Shown here in pieces: positions 1 to 9,658 of a DNA stretch of 64,000 nt. This DNA is from Jejuia sp040720935 (GTDB lineage Bacteria > Bacteroidota > Bacteroidia > Flavobacteriales > Flavobacteriaceae). The position numbers and the translations under genes are program-made. The notes under the pieces are model-generated. The model had not been told where the DNA came from. It saw only the letters and a list, made by a program, of their open reading frames with translations, and did not search any database. Every line of letters begins with the position of its first letter. The stretch's first letter is position 1. The stretch is from the NCBI RefSeq assembly GCF_040720935.1, contig NZ_JBFDAE010000015.1, positions 41,011 to 105,010 of the forward strand, written 5' to 3'.

Positions 1-1
1 T

Positions 2-2347
2 AATTTGCCATCGGGAATTTCGGCTGTTCGTGTTAACGAATTTCGAAAAACAGCAAGTAGTACAGGTTTTGTTCCTGGAGGCGTGGGCTGGTACAGAAAA
101 TCGTTCACGTTAAACGAAGCCGATAAAAATAAAAACATTGCCATAGAATTTGATGGAGTTTACACACGTTCCAAAGTTTGGGTAAACGGACATCTTTTAG
201 GTTTTAGGCCCAACGGTTATGTCAGTTTTAATTACGACCTCACACCTCATCTCCATTTCGATAAAGAAAATGTAATTGCAGTTCGTGTGGATCATTCCAA
301 TTATGTAGATTCTAGGTGGTACACAGGATCTGGTATTTATAGGAATGTACGCTTGGTAAAACGTAACGCTATTCATATTCCAACTTGGGGCGTTACAATA
401 ACGACACCTAAAATTACTTCCGAAGAGGCGAAAGTGTCATTTGATATCGATTTGAAATCCACTTCAAAACAAGAAGATGCCATCAAAGTAAAAACTCAAA
501 TTTTGGCTCCTAATGGGGAATTAGTTGGCGAAACTTCCGAAGAATTAACAATTAAAGGTGTATCAAAAATAGATTCAGAAATTAGTTTAAAAAATCCACA
601 GTTGTGGGATTTGGAAACACCGCATATTTATAGGGCTAAAATTCAAATTATAAGCAATGATAATGTGTTAGATGAGGTTGTTGAAACATTCGGTATTCGT
701 ACTGCTGAGTTTCATGCAAACAAGGGCTTTCTTCTAAATGGTAAACAGGTAAAAATAAAAGGCGTAAATCTTCATCACGATGCAGGAGCGGTAGGAGCTG
801 CGGTTCCCGTTGATGTTTGGAGAAGACGTTTAATGAAACTGAAAAGTATAGGTTGTAATGCCATAAGAACTGCCCATAATCCATATGCACCAGAATTTTT
901 GGATTTATGTGATGAATTGGGACTATTGGTAGATGCCGAATTTTTTGACGAATGGAGCCAAGATAAGGACAAGCACACTACCGAACTAGGTTCCAACGAT
1001 GCGCCAGAATCCTTCACAGACGGCTATTCGTCCTATTTTAACGAATGGGCAAAACAGGATTTACAGGATTGTATCCGTCGCGATAAAAACCATCCAGCCA
1101 TCTTCATGTGGAGTATTGGTAACGAAATTGAATGGACGTTTCCATATTATTCGCAGGCCTATAAAAAAGTAAATGGTAATGTAAAATATTACGAACACAT
1201 ACCTAATTACGATTATGAAGTGAATAAAGCGGCTTTTGAAAGTGTGAAACCAGAGGTGGATTCCCTGGTGGTTATAGCCAATTTATTATCAAAATGGACT
1301 AAAGAAATGGACACTACCAGACCTGTAACCGTAGGTAGTGTACTGCCTGTAATAGCTAATGTGAGTGGTTATGCAGATGCTGTGGACGTACTTGGATTTA
1401 ATTATAGAGCACCAGAATATGATGGCGCGCATAAAGAATATCCAGATTTGAAAATTTTAGGTTCAGAAAACAACGGCACCTATGAAGAGTGGAAAGCCAT
1501 AAACGACAGGGATTTTGTGGCTGGGATTTTCACATGGACAGGTATTGCATATATGGGAGAAGCAGGACCATTTCCTAGAAAAGGGCTAAACTTATCTTTC
1601 TTTGATTTTGCATGTTTCAAAATGCCGCGTGGTCATTTTTATGAATGTTTATGGAAGGATGACCCCAAGGTTTATGTGGGAACAGCGCCACTTTCAATTT
1701 CAGAATATAAATACGATAAAGACAAGGGGTTTACTTTAGAACTGCGTACCAATTGGTTACGCCGTTGGACCTGGTATGATATTGAGGATTCATGGAATTA
1801 TAAAGAAGGCGAGGAGATTGTAGTTCAGGGCTATACTAATTGTGAGGCATCTGAACTCTTTTTAAACGGAACATCGTTTGGGAAACAAAAAGTGAATGAT
1901 AACAAAGATCATGTGATAAAATGGTTGGTCCCTTTTCAAGCTGGAGAATTAAAAATTGTGGGTTACAACGACGGAAAAAAAGTGGATGAATACAGTTTGA
2001 AAACCGCAGGCAAACTTGCAAAACTTAAAATTGAAAGTGATAGAGGTCAAATGAACGCTAATCATTCAGATGTGGCGCATATTGTAGTAAAGCTTTTAGA
2101 TGAAAAAGGTGTTTTAATTCCAAATGAAGATGCCGATGTACAATTTGAAATTGAAGGGGAAGGACAACTCATTGCTGTGGATAATGGTTGGGAATACAAC
2201 GTGCAACATCCAAAAGGGAATGTGATTAAAACCCACAATGGGAAAGCGTTGGGGATTGTACAATCTAATTACAATAAAGGAACACTTAAAGTAGTTGTTA
2301 AATCAGGCGATTTGGTCTCTGATCAGATTGCGATAACTATTGAATAA
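2..2347 (+). CDS. Glycoside hydrolase family 2 protein (beta-galactosidase-like), 5' partial
   Basis: Retaining exo-glycosidase of family GH2, probably releasing beta-linked sugars from an algal or plant glycan. The frame is open to the left window edge, so the N-terminus (signal peptide, start of the jelly-roll domain) is missing; the TTG at 5 is an internal Leu, not a start. The order is sugar-binding domain (PGGVGWYRKSF), immunoglobulin-like domain, TIM barrel with acid/base Glu in MWSIGNE (codon 1124-1126) and probable nucleophile Glu in GSENNG (codon 1466-1468), then a DUF4982-like domain (WTWYD..W) and a C-terminal Ig-like domain. Exact substrate cannot be read from sequence. The GH105-lyase fusion 3 kb downstream suggests the tail of a polysaccharide utilisation locus. 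The first few residues (NLPSGISAV) do not look like the usual LPHDW region, so a frameshift just at the edge is possible. Confidence 0.9.
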   Translation, partial: NLPSGISAVRVNEFRKTASSTGFVPGGVGWYRKSFTLNEADKNKNIAIEFDGVYTRSKVWVNGHLLGFRPNGYVSFNYDLTPHLHFDKENVIAVRVDHSNYVDSRWYTGSGIYRNVRLVKRNAIHIPTWGVTITTPKITSEEAKVSFDIDLKSTSKQEDAIKVKTQILAPNGELVGETSEELTIKGVSKIDSEISLKNPQLWDLETPHIYRAKIQIISNDNVLDEVVETFGIRTAEFHANKGFLLNGKQVKIKGVNLHHDAGAVGAAVPVDVWRRRLMKLKSIGCNAIRTAHNPYAPEFLDLCDELGLLVDAEFFDEWSQDKDKHTTELGSNDAPESFTDGYSSYFNEWAKQDLQDCIRRDKNHPAIFMWSIGNEIEWTFPYYSQAYKKVNGNVKYYEHIPNYDYEVNKAAFESVKPEVDSLVVIANLLSKWTKEMDTTRPVTVGSVLPVIANVSGYADAVDVLGFNYRAPEYDGAHKEYPDLKILGSENNGTYEEWKAINDRDFVAGIFTWTGIAYMGEAGPFPRKGLNLSFFDFACFKMPRGHFYECLWKDDPKVYVGTAPLSISEYKYDKDKGFTLELRTNWLRRWTWYDIEDSWNYKEGEEIVVQGYTNCEASELFLNGTSFGKQKVNDNKDHVIKWLVPFQAGELKIVGYNDGKKVDEYSLKTAGKLAKLKIESDRGQMNANHSDVAHIVVKLLDEKGVLIPNEDADVQFEIEGEGQLIAVDNGWEYNVQHPKGNVIKTHNGKALGIVQSNYNKGTLKVVVKSGDLVSDQIAITIE

Positions 2348-2377
2348 ATTAGATTGTTGTTAGAAACAATCATCAAT

Positions 2378-2986
2378 ATGGTAAATAAACTAAAAGATTT
2401 TATTCCAGAACAGTCAGTTGCTCAAGTTTTAAAACTTTTAGAGCATGAAAACCTTTTAGTTAAAATTAAGAATGAACGTAAAACCCGTCATGGCGATTAT
2501 AGGAGTTTGCCTAATGGAAAACATCAAATCACTATAAATTCAAACTTAAATCCATACCGGTTTTTAATTACTTTAATTCACGAGATTGCACATTTTGAAG
2601 CTTATAAAACCTACGGAAGATTTATAAAACCCCATGGTATAGAATGGAAAAGGACATTTCAGCATTTAATGTTGCCTTTTTTAAACCCAGAAATTTTTCC
2701 AAATGATATATTACCGTTATTGGCAAAACATTTTAAAAACCCTAAAGCGAGTAGTGATACTGATGTTAATTTATCTTTAGCCCTAAAGCAATTTGATAAA
2801 CCGAATAATAAAACCTATATTTTTGAACTGCCTATCGGAAGTGTTTTTCAACTATACAATGGAAAAGTTTTTAAAATGGGAGAAAAAAGGGTAAAACGTT
2901 TTGAGTGTGTTGAGGTAAAAACAGGACGATTATATTTGTTTAACCCTAATGCAGAAGTAGAATTGATAAAAGAAACCAATGAATAA
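2378..2986 (+). CDS. SprT-like zinc metalloprotease domain protein
   Basis: SprT-like protein of 202 residues with the zinc-binding HEIAH motif at residues 68-72 and a further His-containing helix (HGIEWKRTF) about 20 residues later, as expected for the family. SprT/Spartan relatives act on protein-DNA adducts in eukaryotes; the bacterial role is not settled, so only the fold is claimed. I start at ATG 2378; an in-frame TTG lies 24 bases upstream. The 3' end overlaps the start of the mannose-1-phosphate guanylyltransferase gene by 8 bases, indicating co-transcription. A zinc-ribbon Cys set at the C-terminus is not evident. Confidence 0.85.
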   Translation: MVNKLKDFIPEQSVAQVLKLLEHENLLVKIKNERKTRHGDYRSLPNGKHQITINSNLNPYRFLITLIHEIAHFEAYKTYGRFIKPHGIEWKRTFQHLMLPFLNPEIFPNDILPLLAKHFKNPKASSDTDVNLSLALKQFDKPNNKTYIFELPIGSVFQLYNGKVFKMGEKRVKRFECVEVKTGRLYLFNPNAEVELIKETNE

Positions 2987-4058
2987 AAACTATTATGCCA
3001 TATTAATGGCAGGCGGTGTAGGATCTCGATTTTGGCCAATAAGTACCGAAGATTTTCCAAAGCAGTTTCACGACATGCTGGGAACAGGGGATACCCTCAT
3101 CCAAAAAACGTTTCAGAGATTATCTCGTTTAATTCCAAAAGAAAACATTTTCATTTTAACCAACGAACGCTACAATGATTTGGTCTTGGAACAATTACCA
3201 GAGGTTGAACAACGACAAGTGGTTTTAGAACCTGCAATGCGAAATACAGCACCGTGTATTCTGTACGCTTCATTAAAAATCCAAAAGGAAAATCCGAATG
3301 CGGTTATGATTGTGGCGCCAAGTGACCATTGGATTGAGGATGAAAAAACATTTTCAAAAAACGTTCAGCAAGCTTTCAATTTCTGTTCAAAAAATGATGC
3401 ATTAATGACTTTGGGTATTCAGCCCACATTTCCAAATACTGGTTTTGGTTACATTGAATACAATAAGTCTTCCGCGGAAGCGATAAAATCCGTAAAACAG
3501 TTTCGGGAAAAACCAGACTACGAAACCGCTAAAGAATTTATTGCACAAGGCAATTTTTTATGGAATGCGGGGATTTTTATGTGGAGCGTGAAGAGTGTGG
3601 TTAAAGCGTTTCAAAATAATCAACCAGATTTGTATGCATTATTTGAAAATGGAATAAGCGTTTACAATACCGATTTTGAAGATGATTTTATTCGAGATAA
3701 TTACCCAAAGGCAGAAAATATTTCGGTGGATTATGCGATTATGGAAAAATCTAAAAATGTATATGTGATATCAGCTGAATTTGATTGGAACGATTTAGGG
3801 ACTTGGGGGAGTTTATATGATAAATTAGACAAGGATGCATCTAACAATGCTGTGGTGAATGCCAGAACTTTGGCAGAGGATTCATCAGGAAATATGATAA
3901 GAACCAAAAATGATAAAATTGTAGTTATTGATGGTTTGCAAGATTATATTATTGTGGATAAAGACGAAGTTTTACTTATCTTTCCTAAGTCAAAAGAACA
4001 AGATATAAAGAAAACACTCCAAAAGGTAAAAGACAAATTTGGAGAACAAAACGGCTAA
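2979..4058 (+). CDS. manC: Mannose-1-phosphate guanylyltransferase
   Basis: Cytoplasmic nucleotidyltransferase making GDP-mannose from mannose 1-phosphate and GTP, feeding GDP-sugar-dependent glycan synthesis. The N-terminal nucleotide-binding signature LMAGGVGSRFWP sits at residues 9-20 and the FREKP motif in the middle of the protein matches the mannose-1-P guanylyltransferase family. At 359 residues it is the short, monofunctional form lacking a phosphomannose isomerase domain. It overlaps the SprT-like gene by 8 bases and is followed after 2 bases by the DUF389 gene, so the three probably form one operon. Confidence 0.93.
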   Translation: MNKNYYAILMAGGVGSRFWPISTEDFPKQFHDMLGTGDTLIQKTFQRLSRLIPKENIFILTNERYNDLVLEQLPEVEQRQVVLEPAMRNTAPCILYASLKIQKENPNAVMIVAPSDHWIEDEKTFSKNVQQAFNFCSKNDALMTLGIQPTFPNTGFGYIEYNKSSAEAIKSVKQFREKPDYETAKEFIAQGNFLWNAGIFMWSVKSVVKAFQNNQPDLYALFENGISVYNTDFEDDFIRDNYPKAENISVDYAIMEKSKNVYVISAEFDWNDLGTWGSLYDKLDKDASNNAVVNARTLAEDSSGNMIRTKNDKIVVIDGLQDYIIVDKDEVLLIFPKSKEQDIKKTLQKVKDKFGEQNG

Positions 4059-4060
4059 TT

Positions 4061-5542
4061 ATGAGTAAAGAAAGTAAGTTTAATTTCTCGGAAGAAGAGG
4101 CTAAGGCCGAAACTTTAAAAAAGGAGCAAAACGTTGAGCAATCTAAAGAAGATATTAAAAAAGATGCAAAAGGACTTTTTGCAAGTGTCAAGAAATTTTT
4201 AAAAGAGCTTTTAGATTTTAGAGATGATACCGATAGAGATGCTACCATTCTAGCTATAAAAGGGGATATACCATTTAAAGGCGCTACAGCTTGGATATTA
4301 GTGTGTTCTATATTTGTCGCTTCTATTGGTTTAAACGCTAACTCTACAGCAGTTGTTATTGGTGCCATGTTAATTTCGCCTTTAATGGGACCTATTCTTG
4401 GAGTGGGTTTATCCATAGCTATCAATGATATTGATACGCTAAAAAAATCCCTGATAAACTTAGCAACTATGATTGTTCTAAGTTTAATGACTGCCTTTTT
4501 GTTTTTTAAATTTTTCCCTACTGCCGATATTATGACCACAGAACTTTTTGGTCGTACAAAACCAGATGTTAGAGATGTGCTAATTGCATTTTTTGGTGGT
4601 GCAGCGTTAATTATTGCGCGTACAAAAAAAGGAACAATAGCTTCAGTAATCTTTGGTGTGGCGATTGCTACAGCTTTAATGCCGCCTTTGTGTACAGCTG
4701 GATACGGTCTGGCACATAATTGGGATTATTTTATTGGTGCCATGTATTTATTTACCATAAATACCATTTTTATTGCCTTGGCAACATTTTTAGTGTTAAA
4801 GATTTTGCGTTTTCCAATGCTTAAATATGCCAATTCCAAAAAAAGGAAAAGAATAGCGCAATTGGCATCTGTAATCGCAATTTTGGTTATGGCACCTGCA
4901 ATATGGACGTTTATTAATTTTATTACGCAAAGCGGATTAGAGAGTGACTATAATAATTTTATGAAAACTGAAGTGGAATCTAATGAGGAGCTATGGTTGC
5001 AAAAAGGGACTCCCGATTGGAAGGAAAAAAGAATTAGTCTTTATTTTAATGGCGAAATACCAGAAGCGACCATTGCAGATTTAAATAATGAAATAAAGAA
5101 TTATGAAAAAATTAAAGACTTTAAATTAGACATAAAAGGAAATAAAAATAGAAGTTTCGATAAAATTTCTGATGCATATGATAGGGCAATAAGGGACTTA
5201 GATAAAAAGGATAATATTATTGACGGACTTCAAAACCAAATCGAGGAATTGCAATCTAATATTACAAGCTTAAATGCGCAAATAGAATCTAAAGGCAACA
5301 AAAATGCTATACCTTTTTCCAGCTTATCACGAGAAGCTAAGGTAAGGTTTAAGGATTTGGAGTATTTAGGGTATTCTAAAATGTTAGAGTCAAAAGATTT
5401 TATAAATATTGATACGGTTTCTGTTCTACGTTTAAAATGGAATAAAGATGTTCCAGATAGCATTCAAATTAAGAAAGAAGAAGAATTAAAATCTTGGTTG
5501 GGTAAAGAGCTTAAACAGAATAATATTTTAATTTTGAAGTAA
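4061..5542 (+). CDS. DUF389 family membrane protein
   Basis: Integral membrane protein of 493 residues in the DUF389 (TIGR00341-like) family. Hallmarks are the sequence around ILVCSIFVASIGLNANSTAV and the following conserved GAMLISPLMGPILG segment, with about six hydrophobic segments between residues 70 and 290. The N-terminal about 60 residues are charged and soluble, and the C-terminal 180 residues are soluble with a predicted coiled coil (IIDGLQNQIEELQSNI). No biochemical function is established for the family. The start lies 2 bases after manC. Confidence 0.88.
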   Translation: MSKESKFNFSEEEAKAETLKKEQNVEQSKEDIKKDAKGLFASVKKFLKELLDFRDDTDRDATILAIKGDIPFKGATAWILVCSIFVASIGLNANSTAVVIGAMLISPLMGPILGVGLSIAINDIDTLKKSLINLATMIVLSLMTAFLFFKFFPTADIMTTELFGRTKPDVRDVLIAFFGGAALIIARTKKGTIASVIFGVAIATALMPPLCTAGYGLAHNWDYFIGAMYLFTINTIFIALATFLVLKILRFPMLKYANSKKRKRIAQLASVIAILVMAPAIWTFINFITQSGLESDYNNFMKTEVESNEELWLQKGTPDWKEKRISLYFNGEIPEATIADLNNEIKNYEKIKDFKLDIKGNKNRSFDKISDAYDRAIRDLDKKDNIIDGLQNQIEELQSNITSLNAQIESKGNKNAIPFSSLSREAKVRFKDLEYLGYSKMLESKDFINIDTVSVLRLKWNKDVPDSIQIKKEEELKSWLGKELKQNNILILK

Positions 5543-5626
5543 ACCTGATGCTAAACCCGTAAAAAACCTGTTTTAATCGCTGGTGCAAATCGTGGTTTAT
5601 GCCGTGGTAAATCAAATTCAATTTAA

Positions 5627-8038
5627 ATGAAAAACATCTTATTCTATTTTAGTATTACAGTCCTTTGTTTTAACTGTAAAGAACAGGAACAAGTAACCAC
5701 CATTCCTACTTCTGACGAAGTGATTAAGCTTACCGAAAAAGTAGCCAACTGGCAAATAGAGACTTTTGAAGAACAGGGAAGATACCGGGCATTACCTTCA
5801 CCTGAAAATAGAAAAAAATGGAACAATCGCAATAAACACCATGAATTAGATTGGACAAATGGCGCACTTTATGCTGGAATGTTTCAATTGAGTGAGGTGT
5901 CACGCTATCCCAAATATGTCAATTGGCTCATTGAGCTCGGGGATAGAAACAATTGGCAACTTCATAAACGGATGTACCACGCCGATGACCATACTGTGGG
6001 TCAGTTTTATTTGAATTTACATCAAAACAATCGACTAAAACATATCGCCTCTATCAAACCTACAAAAGCACGTTTTGATTCCATTATAAATAGCGACAAA
6101 GGAAAAGAATACCAATGGGATTGGTGTGATGCTTTGTTTATGGCGCCACCAGTTTGGGCTAAATTAGCCAAGGTTACAAAAGATAGCACCTATTTAGAGT
6201 ATATGGATACCCAATACCATATGACTTATGACGAATTATGGGACAACGAAGCGCAACTGTTTTACCGCGATAATTCTTATTTTGATAAAAAAGAAACCAA
6301 CGGAGAAAAGATATTTTGGTCTCGTGGTAATGGATGGGTATTTGGTGGATTGGCATTGTTAATTCCAGATCTACCGAAGGACTGGGAAGGACGGGCTTTT
6401 TATGAAAACACCTTTAAGCAAATTGCCCAAACCCTAAAAAGAACACAGCGAGAAGATGGTACATGGTCTGCTGGATTATTGGGAGATGTAAAAGATTATC
6501 CAAATGTAGAAACTAGCGGTACTTCCTTTTTTACCTTCGGTATTGTATGGGGAATCAATAACGGTTTGTTAGACAAAAAAACCTATGAACCTATTTTGCT
6601 TAAAGCATGGAGTGCACTCGAAAAATGTGTCAATGAAGAGGGTATGTTGGGTTATGTGCAACCTATTGGTGCTGAGCCGGGAGAAAGTTTTAAAGATTAT
6701 ACGGAAGTATATGGTACTGGTGCATTTTTAGCAGCCGGTTCAGAACTCTATAAGTATATTAAAAGGTTTTATCCAATTGATAAAACGACGGATCACATCA
6801 CATTTATGGAAGATGGTGGATGGTGCTGGTACCAAGATCCGAGAGCAATAATTAGTAATGAAAAACTCATTATAGCTGGATTAAGCGGTCAAAGTGGCGA
6901 TGTACGGTTAGGTGTTTTCGATTTAAAATCGGAACAACAGGATAGTACACTCGTGCTGCATAAAAACCTTCAGGTAGATGACCATGATGTACCTGCTTTA
7001 TATAAAAGACCTGACGGAAGTGTGCTTGCAATGTGGGCAAAACATGCCAATGAAAAAGTGCATTATTATACTATTTCTGATTCAAATAATTATCTAAAAT
7101 GGGATAATCCCAAAAAGTTTCAGCATGAATACGATTCTAAAAAAGGAGTAACCTATATGAACTTGTATTATGTTGAAAACGAAGGGAAACTATACAATTT
7201 TTTTAGAGATGGCTTAAATTTTAACCCCACATTTATGACGTCTTCAGATCACGGCGAAACTTGGGGAAACAGAACACATTTTATATCCAACGATGTTGAA
7301 GGTTTCCAACGTCCATATGTCAGATATTTACAAGTTGATGAAAATACTATTGGCGTGTCTTATACGGATGCGCATCCTCGTGCTTTTGGTAATAATCTAT
7401 ATTATGTTGAATACACTAATAATGCATTTTACAATGTTGACGGTACTAAAATTAAAACTTTAGACGAAGGCCCTTTGCGTTCTTCGGAAGCTGAAAAATT
7501 GTATAGTGGTAGCGATACTAAGGAGAAGCCTATCATAAACGAAAGTGTGCCAAATAGTGCATGGACCTGTGCTACGGCAAAGGATGAAAATAACAATCCG
7601 CATATTGGTTACACGCTTTATTTAGATGATAGTGACCATCGCTATAGAGTCACATCATGGGATGGGGAAAAATGGAACGACCGAGAAATTGCTTATGCAG
7701 GCAAATATTTATACAAAGCAGAAAGTAGTTATACAGGGCTTTTTGCTTTCGATCCAGAAGATCCTACTAATGTTTATATTTCCACAGACGTCAATCCTTC
7801 AACAGGGGAAGATTTAGGAGAAAATCATGAGATTTACAGCGCAAAAATTAGAGCAAATGATGATATTTCAACGATCACATGGAAACCAATTACTGAAAAT
7901 TCGGCGCATAGAAATATAAGACCGATCGTTGTTGCAAACGGAGGTTATAAGGTGTTGCTGTGGCTCTATGGCCCTTGGCATCACTATGAAGATTACGATT
8001 CAAACGTTATTGGTGTCATTTTAGAAAAACCAGAATAA
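5627..8038 (+). CDS. Lipoprotein: GH105/GH88 unsaturated uronyl hydrolase fused to BNR_4 (PL24/PL25-like) beta-propeller
   Basis: Two-domain secreted lipoprotein of 803 residues. The signal peptide ends in a lipobox (LCFNC), predicting an exported, lipid-anchored enzyme. Residues about 30-380 are an (alpha/alpha)6 barrel of the GH88/GH105 type, with WDWCDALFMAPPVWAKLA and the typical WSRGNGWVFGGLA motif; these enzymes hydrate the unsaturated uronic acid left by polysaccharide lyases. From about residue 385 onward (DGGWCWYQDPRA, DDHDVPALYKRPDGS) the sequence resembles BNR_4 seven-bladed propellers, the fold of ulvan lyase families PL24/PL25. A single chain carrying lyase-like and unsaturated-uronyl-hydrolase domains would couple consecutive steps. 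Ulvan as substrate is an inference. Confidence 0.8.
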   Translation: MKNILFYFSITVLCFNCKEQEQVTTIPTSDEVIKLTEKVANWQIETFEEQGRYRALPSPENRKKWNNRNKHHELDWTNGALYAGMFQLSEVSRYPKYVNWLIELGDRNNWQLHKRMYHADDHTVGQFYLNLHQNNRLKHIASIKPTKARFDSIINSDKGKEYQWDWCDALFMAPPVWAKLAKVTKDSTYLEYMDTQYHMTYDELWDNEAQLFYRDNSYFDKKETNGEKIFWSRGNGWVFGGLALLIPDLPKDWEGRAFYENTFKQIAQTLKRTQREDGTWSAGLLGDVKDYPNVETSGTSFFTFGIVWGINNGLLDKKTYEPILLKAWSALEKCVNEEGMLGYVQPIGAEPGESFKDYTEVYGTGAFLAAGSELYKYIKRFYPIDKTTDHITFMEDGGWCWYQDPRAIISNEKLIIAGLSGQSGDVRLGVFDLKSEQQDSTLVLHKNLQVDDHDVPALYKRPDGSVLAMWAKHANEKVHYYTISDSNNYLKWDNPKKFQHEYDSKKGVTYMNLYYVENEGKLYNFFRDGLNFNPTFMTSSDHGETWGNRTHFISNDVEGFQRPYVRYLQVDENTIGVSYTDAHPRAFGNNLYYVEYTNNAFYNVDGTKIKTLDEGPLRSSEAEKLYSGSDTKEKPIINESVPNSAWTCATAKDENNNPHIGYTLYLDDSDHRYRVTSWDGEKWNDREIAYAGKYLYKAESSYTGLFAFDPEDPTNVYISTDVNPSTGEDLGENHEIYSAKIRANDDISTITWKPITENSAHRNIRPIVVANGGYKVLLWLYGPWHHYEDYDSNVIGVILEKPE

Positions 8039-8113
8039 AAGGAGTATGTTCAATAGCGTTTAAAAAATTAGTTTTAATTTTATAATCTAAACCAACCAAT
8101 ACATTTTTAACCC

Positions 8114-8530
8114 ATTAAAAAAGTACTAACCATATCCGTACTCGTTTTTATTTGGATGACTATCAGCAGCCATTCAAAAGAAACCAAACCCCATGATTAT
8201 AGACTAGTGGTTTTTGAAGGGTCCGATTGGTGTGTCAATTGCCGAAGACTTGAAAAAAACATACTTTCTGACACGTCGTTTACTGCTTTTTTAAGTGCGA
8301 ATAAAATTGGGCTTACTAGGGTTGACTTTCCTCAACGAAAAAAACAGGATATCCAAGTCAAAAGAAACAACGAAATTTTGACTGAACGCTATAAATTTGA
8401 TGGGCGGTTTCCAACCTTGATCCTTTCCCGAACCGATACCTTGTTTTATAAACGCATTTATTATCAAAAAACTCTCGATTGTAAAACAATGCGAGAGGTT
8501 ATTTTAACCAATTTAAAAACACTTCAATGA
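8114..8530 (+). CDS. Secreted thioredoxin-family protein, probable ATT start
   Basis: Thioredoxin-fold protein with the redox motif WCVNC and the cis-Pro-type FPTLIL segment. The first ATG (8156) would fall in the middle of a good signal peptide: the frame is open from 8111 and codons 8114-8155 read IKKVLTISVLVFIW, i.e. two lysines then a hydrophobic stretch. The preceding in-frame codon set begins after TAA at 8108, and no ATG, GTG or TTG is available upstream of 8156, so ATT at 8114 is the likely initiator; otherwise the start codon is mutated and the protein begins at 8156. The stop overlaps the ApbE start by 4 bases (ATGA). By context it supplies reducing power or handles cysteines of the Cys-tailed lipoprotein two genes on. 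Confidence 0.75.
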   Translation: MKKVLTISVLVFIWMTISSHSKETKPHDYRLVVFEGSDWCVNCRRLEKNILSDTSFTAFLSANKIGLTRVDFPQRKKQDIQVKRNNEILTERYKFDGRFPTLILSRTDTLFYKRIYYQKTLDCKTMREVILTNLKTLQ

Positions 8531-9459
8531 AAGCGTTTGTCCGTCAAGAAAAACTTATGGGGACAGCTTTTAGTTTGGGAGTGCTGGCTCAAGATAAAAA
8601 AAAGGCCAACCAATGGTTACAAATGGGGGTTGATGAAATTAAAAGGATCGAAAATTTACTTTCAGAATATCAACCGACTTCGATAACCTCAAAAATCAAC
8701 CAAAATGCTGGCGTAAAACCTGTTGGGATTGATACAGAAACCATGGCTTTAATTGAACGGAGCATCGCGATATCAAAACTGACAAAGGGCGATTTTGATA
8801 TTACGGTAGGGGCCTTAAAAGCCCTTTTCAATTTTAAGAACACCGATTTTGAAATGCCTTCAAATAAACGAATACAAGAAGCGTTGAAACATGTAGGCTA
8901 TCAAAACATTGTATTGGATAAACAAAATTTGAGTATTGCGTTCACATCACCAAGAATCAAAATAAGTTTTAATGCCATAGGAAAGGGGTATGCTTCAGAT
9001 ATGGTAAAAAAATTGTGGCAAAATAATGGCGTTACTTCGGGTTATATTAATGCCAGCGGAGATTTAACTGCTTTTGGAAAAAAAGTAGATGGCTCTCATT
9101 GGAACATAGGAATTGCCAACCCCGATTTAAAAGATGAAGCGTTATTACACCTTCCGTTAGTAAATGCCTCGGTAGCAACCTCTGGCGATTATGAGCAGCA
9201 TTTTATTTGGAAAGGTAAACGCTATTCGCATAACATCAACCCGCAAACGGGGATGCCGTTAACCGGCATAAAAAGTGTTACGGTTGTATCGCCAAGTGCT
9301 GAACTCTCCGATGCATTGGCAACTGCGGTATATGTAAAAGGGGTAGCAAAAGGATTGGAGTTTGTAAACCAGTTGCCAAAAACGTATTGTGTGATTATTA
9401 ATGCTGAAAATAAATTGTTTTTTTCTGAAAAACTGAAGTATGAAAAAATTACTGTATAG
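8527..9459 (+). CDS. apbE: FAD:protein FMN transferase (ApbE family)
   Basis: ApbE-family flavin transferase of 310 residues, which attaches FMN covalently to Ser/Thr of exported proteins using FAD. Visible family features include the N-terminal MGTAFSL segment, the central FNAIGKGYASD, the GYINASGDLTAFG region and the C-terminal SHNINPQTGMPL block. An N-terminal signal is not obvious from this start; upstream sequence is another gene, so export is uncertain. It overlaps the thioredoxin gene by 4 bases and the small lipoprotein gene by 20 bases, so the three are translationally coupled. Its likely substrate is in the same operon. Confidence 0.92.
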   Translation: MKAFVRQEKLMGTAFSLGVLAQDKKKANQWLQMGVDEIKRIENLLSEYQPTSITSKINQNAGVKPVGIDTETMALIERSIAISKLTKGDFDITVGALKALFNFKNTDFEMPSNKRIQEALKHVGYQNIVLDKQNLSIAFTSPRIKISFNAIGKGYASDMVKKLWQNNGVTSGYINASGDLTAFGKKVDGSHWNIGIANPDLKDEALLHLPLVNASVATSGDYEQHFIWKGKRYSHNINPQTGMPLTGIKSVTVVSPSAELSDALATAVYVKGVAKGLEFVNQLPKTYCVIINAENKLFFSEKLKYEKITV

Positions 9460-9649
9460 TGTATTATTTCTTGCCGTAATTTCATCGTGTAAGGCAGTCA
9501 AGCCTTACGAGCGGCAATATGTAAGCGACCCCGAGATGCAAATGGAAAATGATACGGGAAAAAACTTTAATCATTATGTGCAGTCTATTCGAGAAGGCGC
9601 AACTCCTGTTGGAGGTACAAAAGGAAGCGGGGGATGCGGCTGTAACTAA
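9440..9649 (+). CDS. DUF4266 small Cys-tailed lipoprotein
   Basis: Lipoprotein of 69 residues. The signal peptide ends in ISSC (Cys17, lipobox), followed by a short mature chain that matches DUF4266: KPYERQYVSDPEM near the lipidation site and a glycine-rich end GSGGCGCN. Residues 51-55 read REGAT, resembling the [ST]GA[ST] sites that ApbE flavinylates, so Thr55 is a candidate FMN attachment site; this is inference. The CGC tail could be a redox pair served by the neighbouring thioredoxin. It overlaps apbE by 20 bases and precedes the DUF3570 gene by 9 bases. Confidence 0.85.
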   Translation: MKKLLYSVLFLAVISSCKAVKPYERQYVSDPEMQMENDTGKNFNHYVQSIREGATPVGGTKGSGGCGCN

Positions 9650-9658
9650 AACTGAAAG

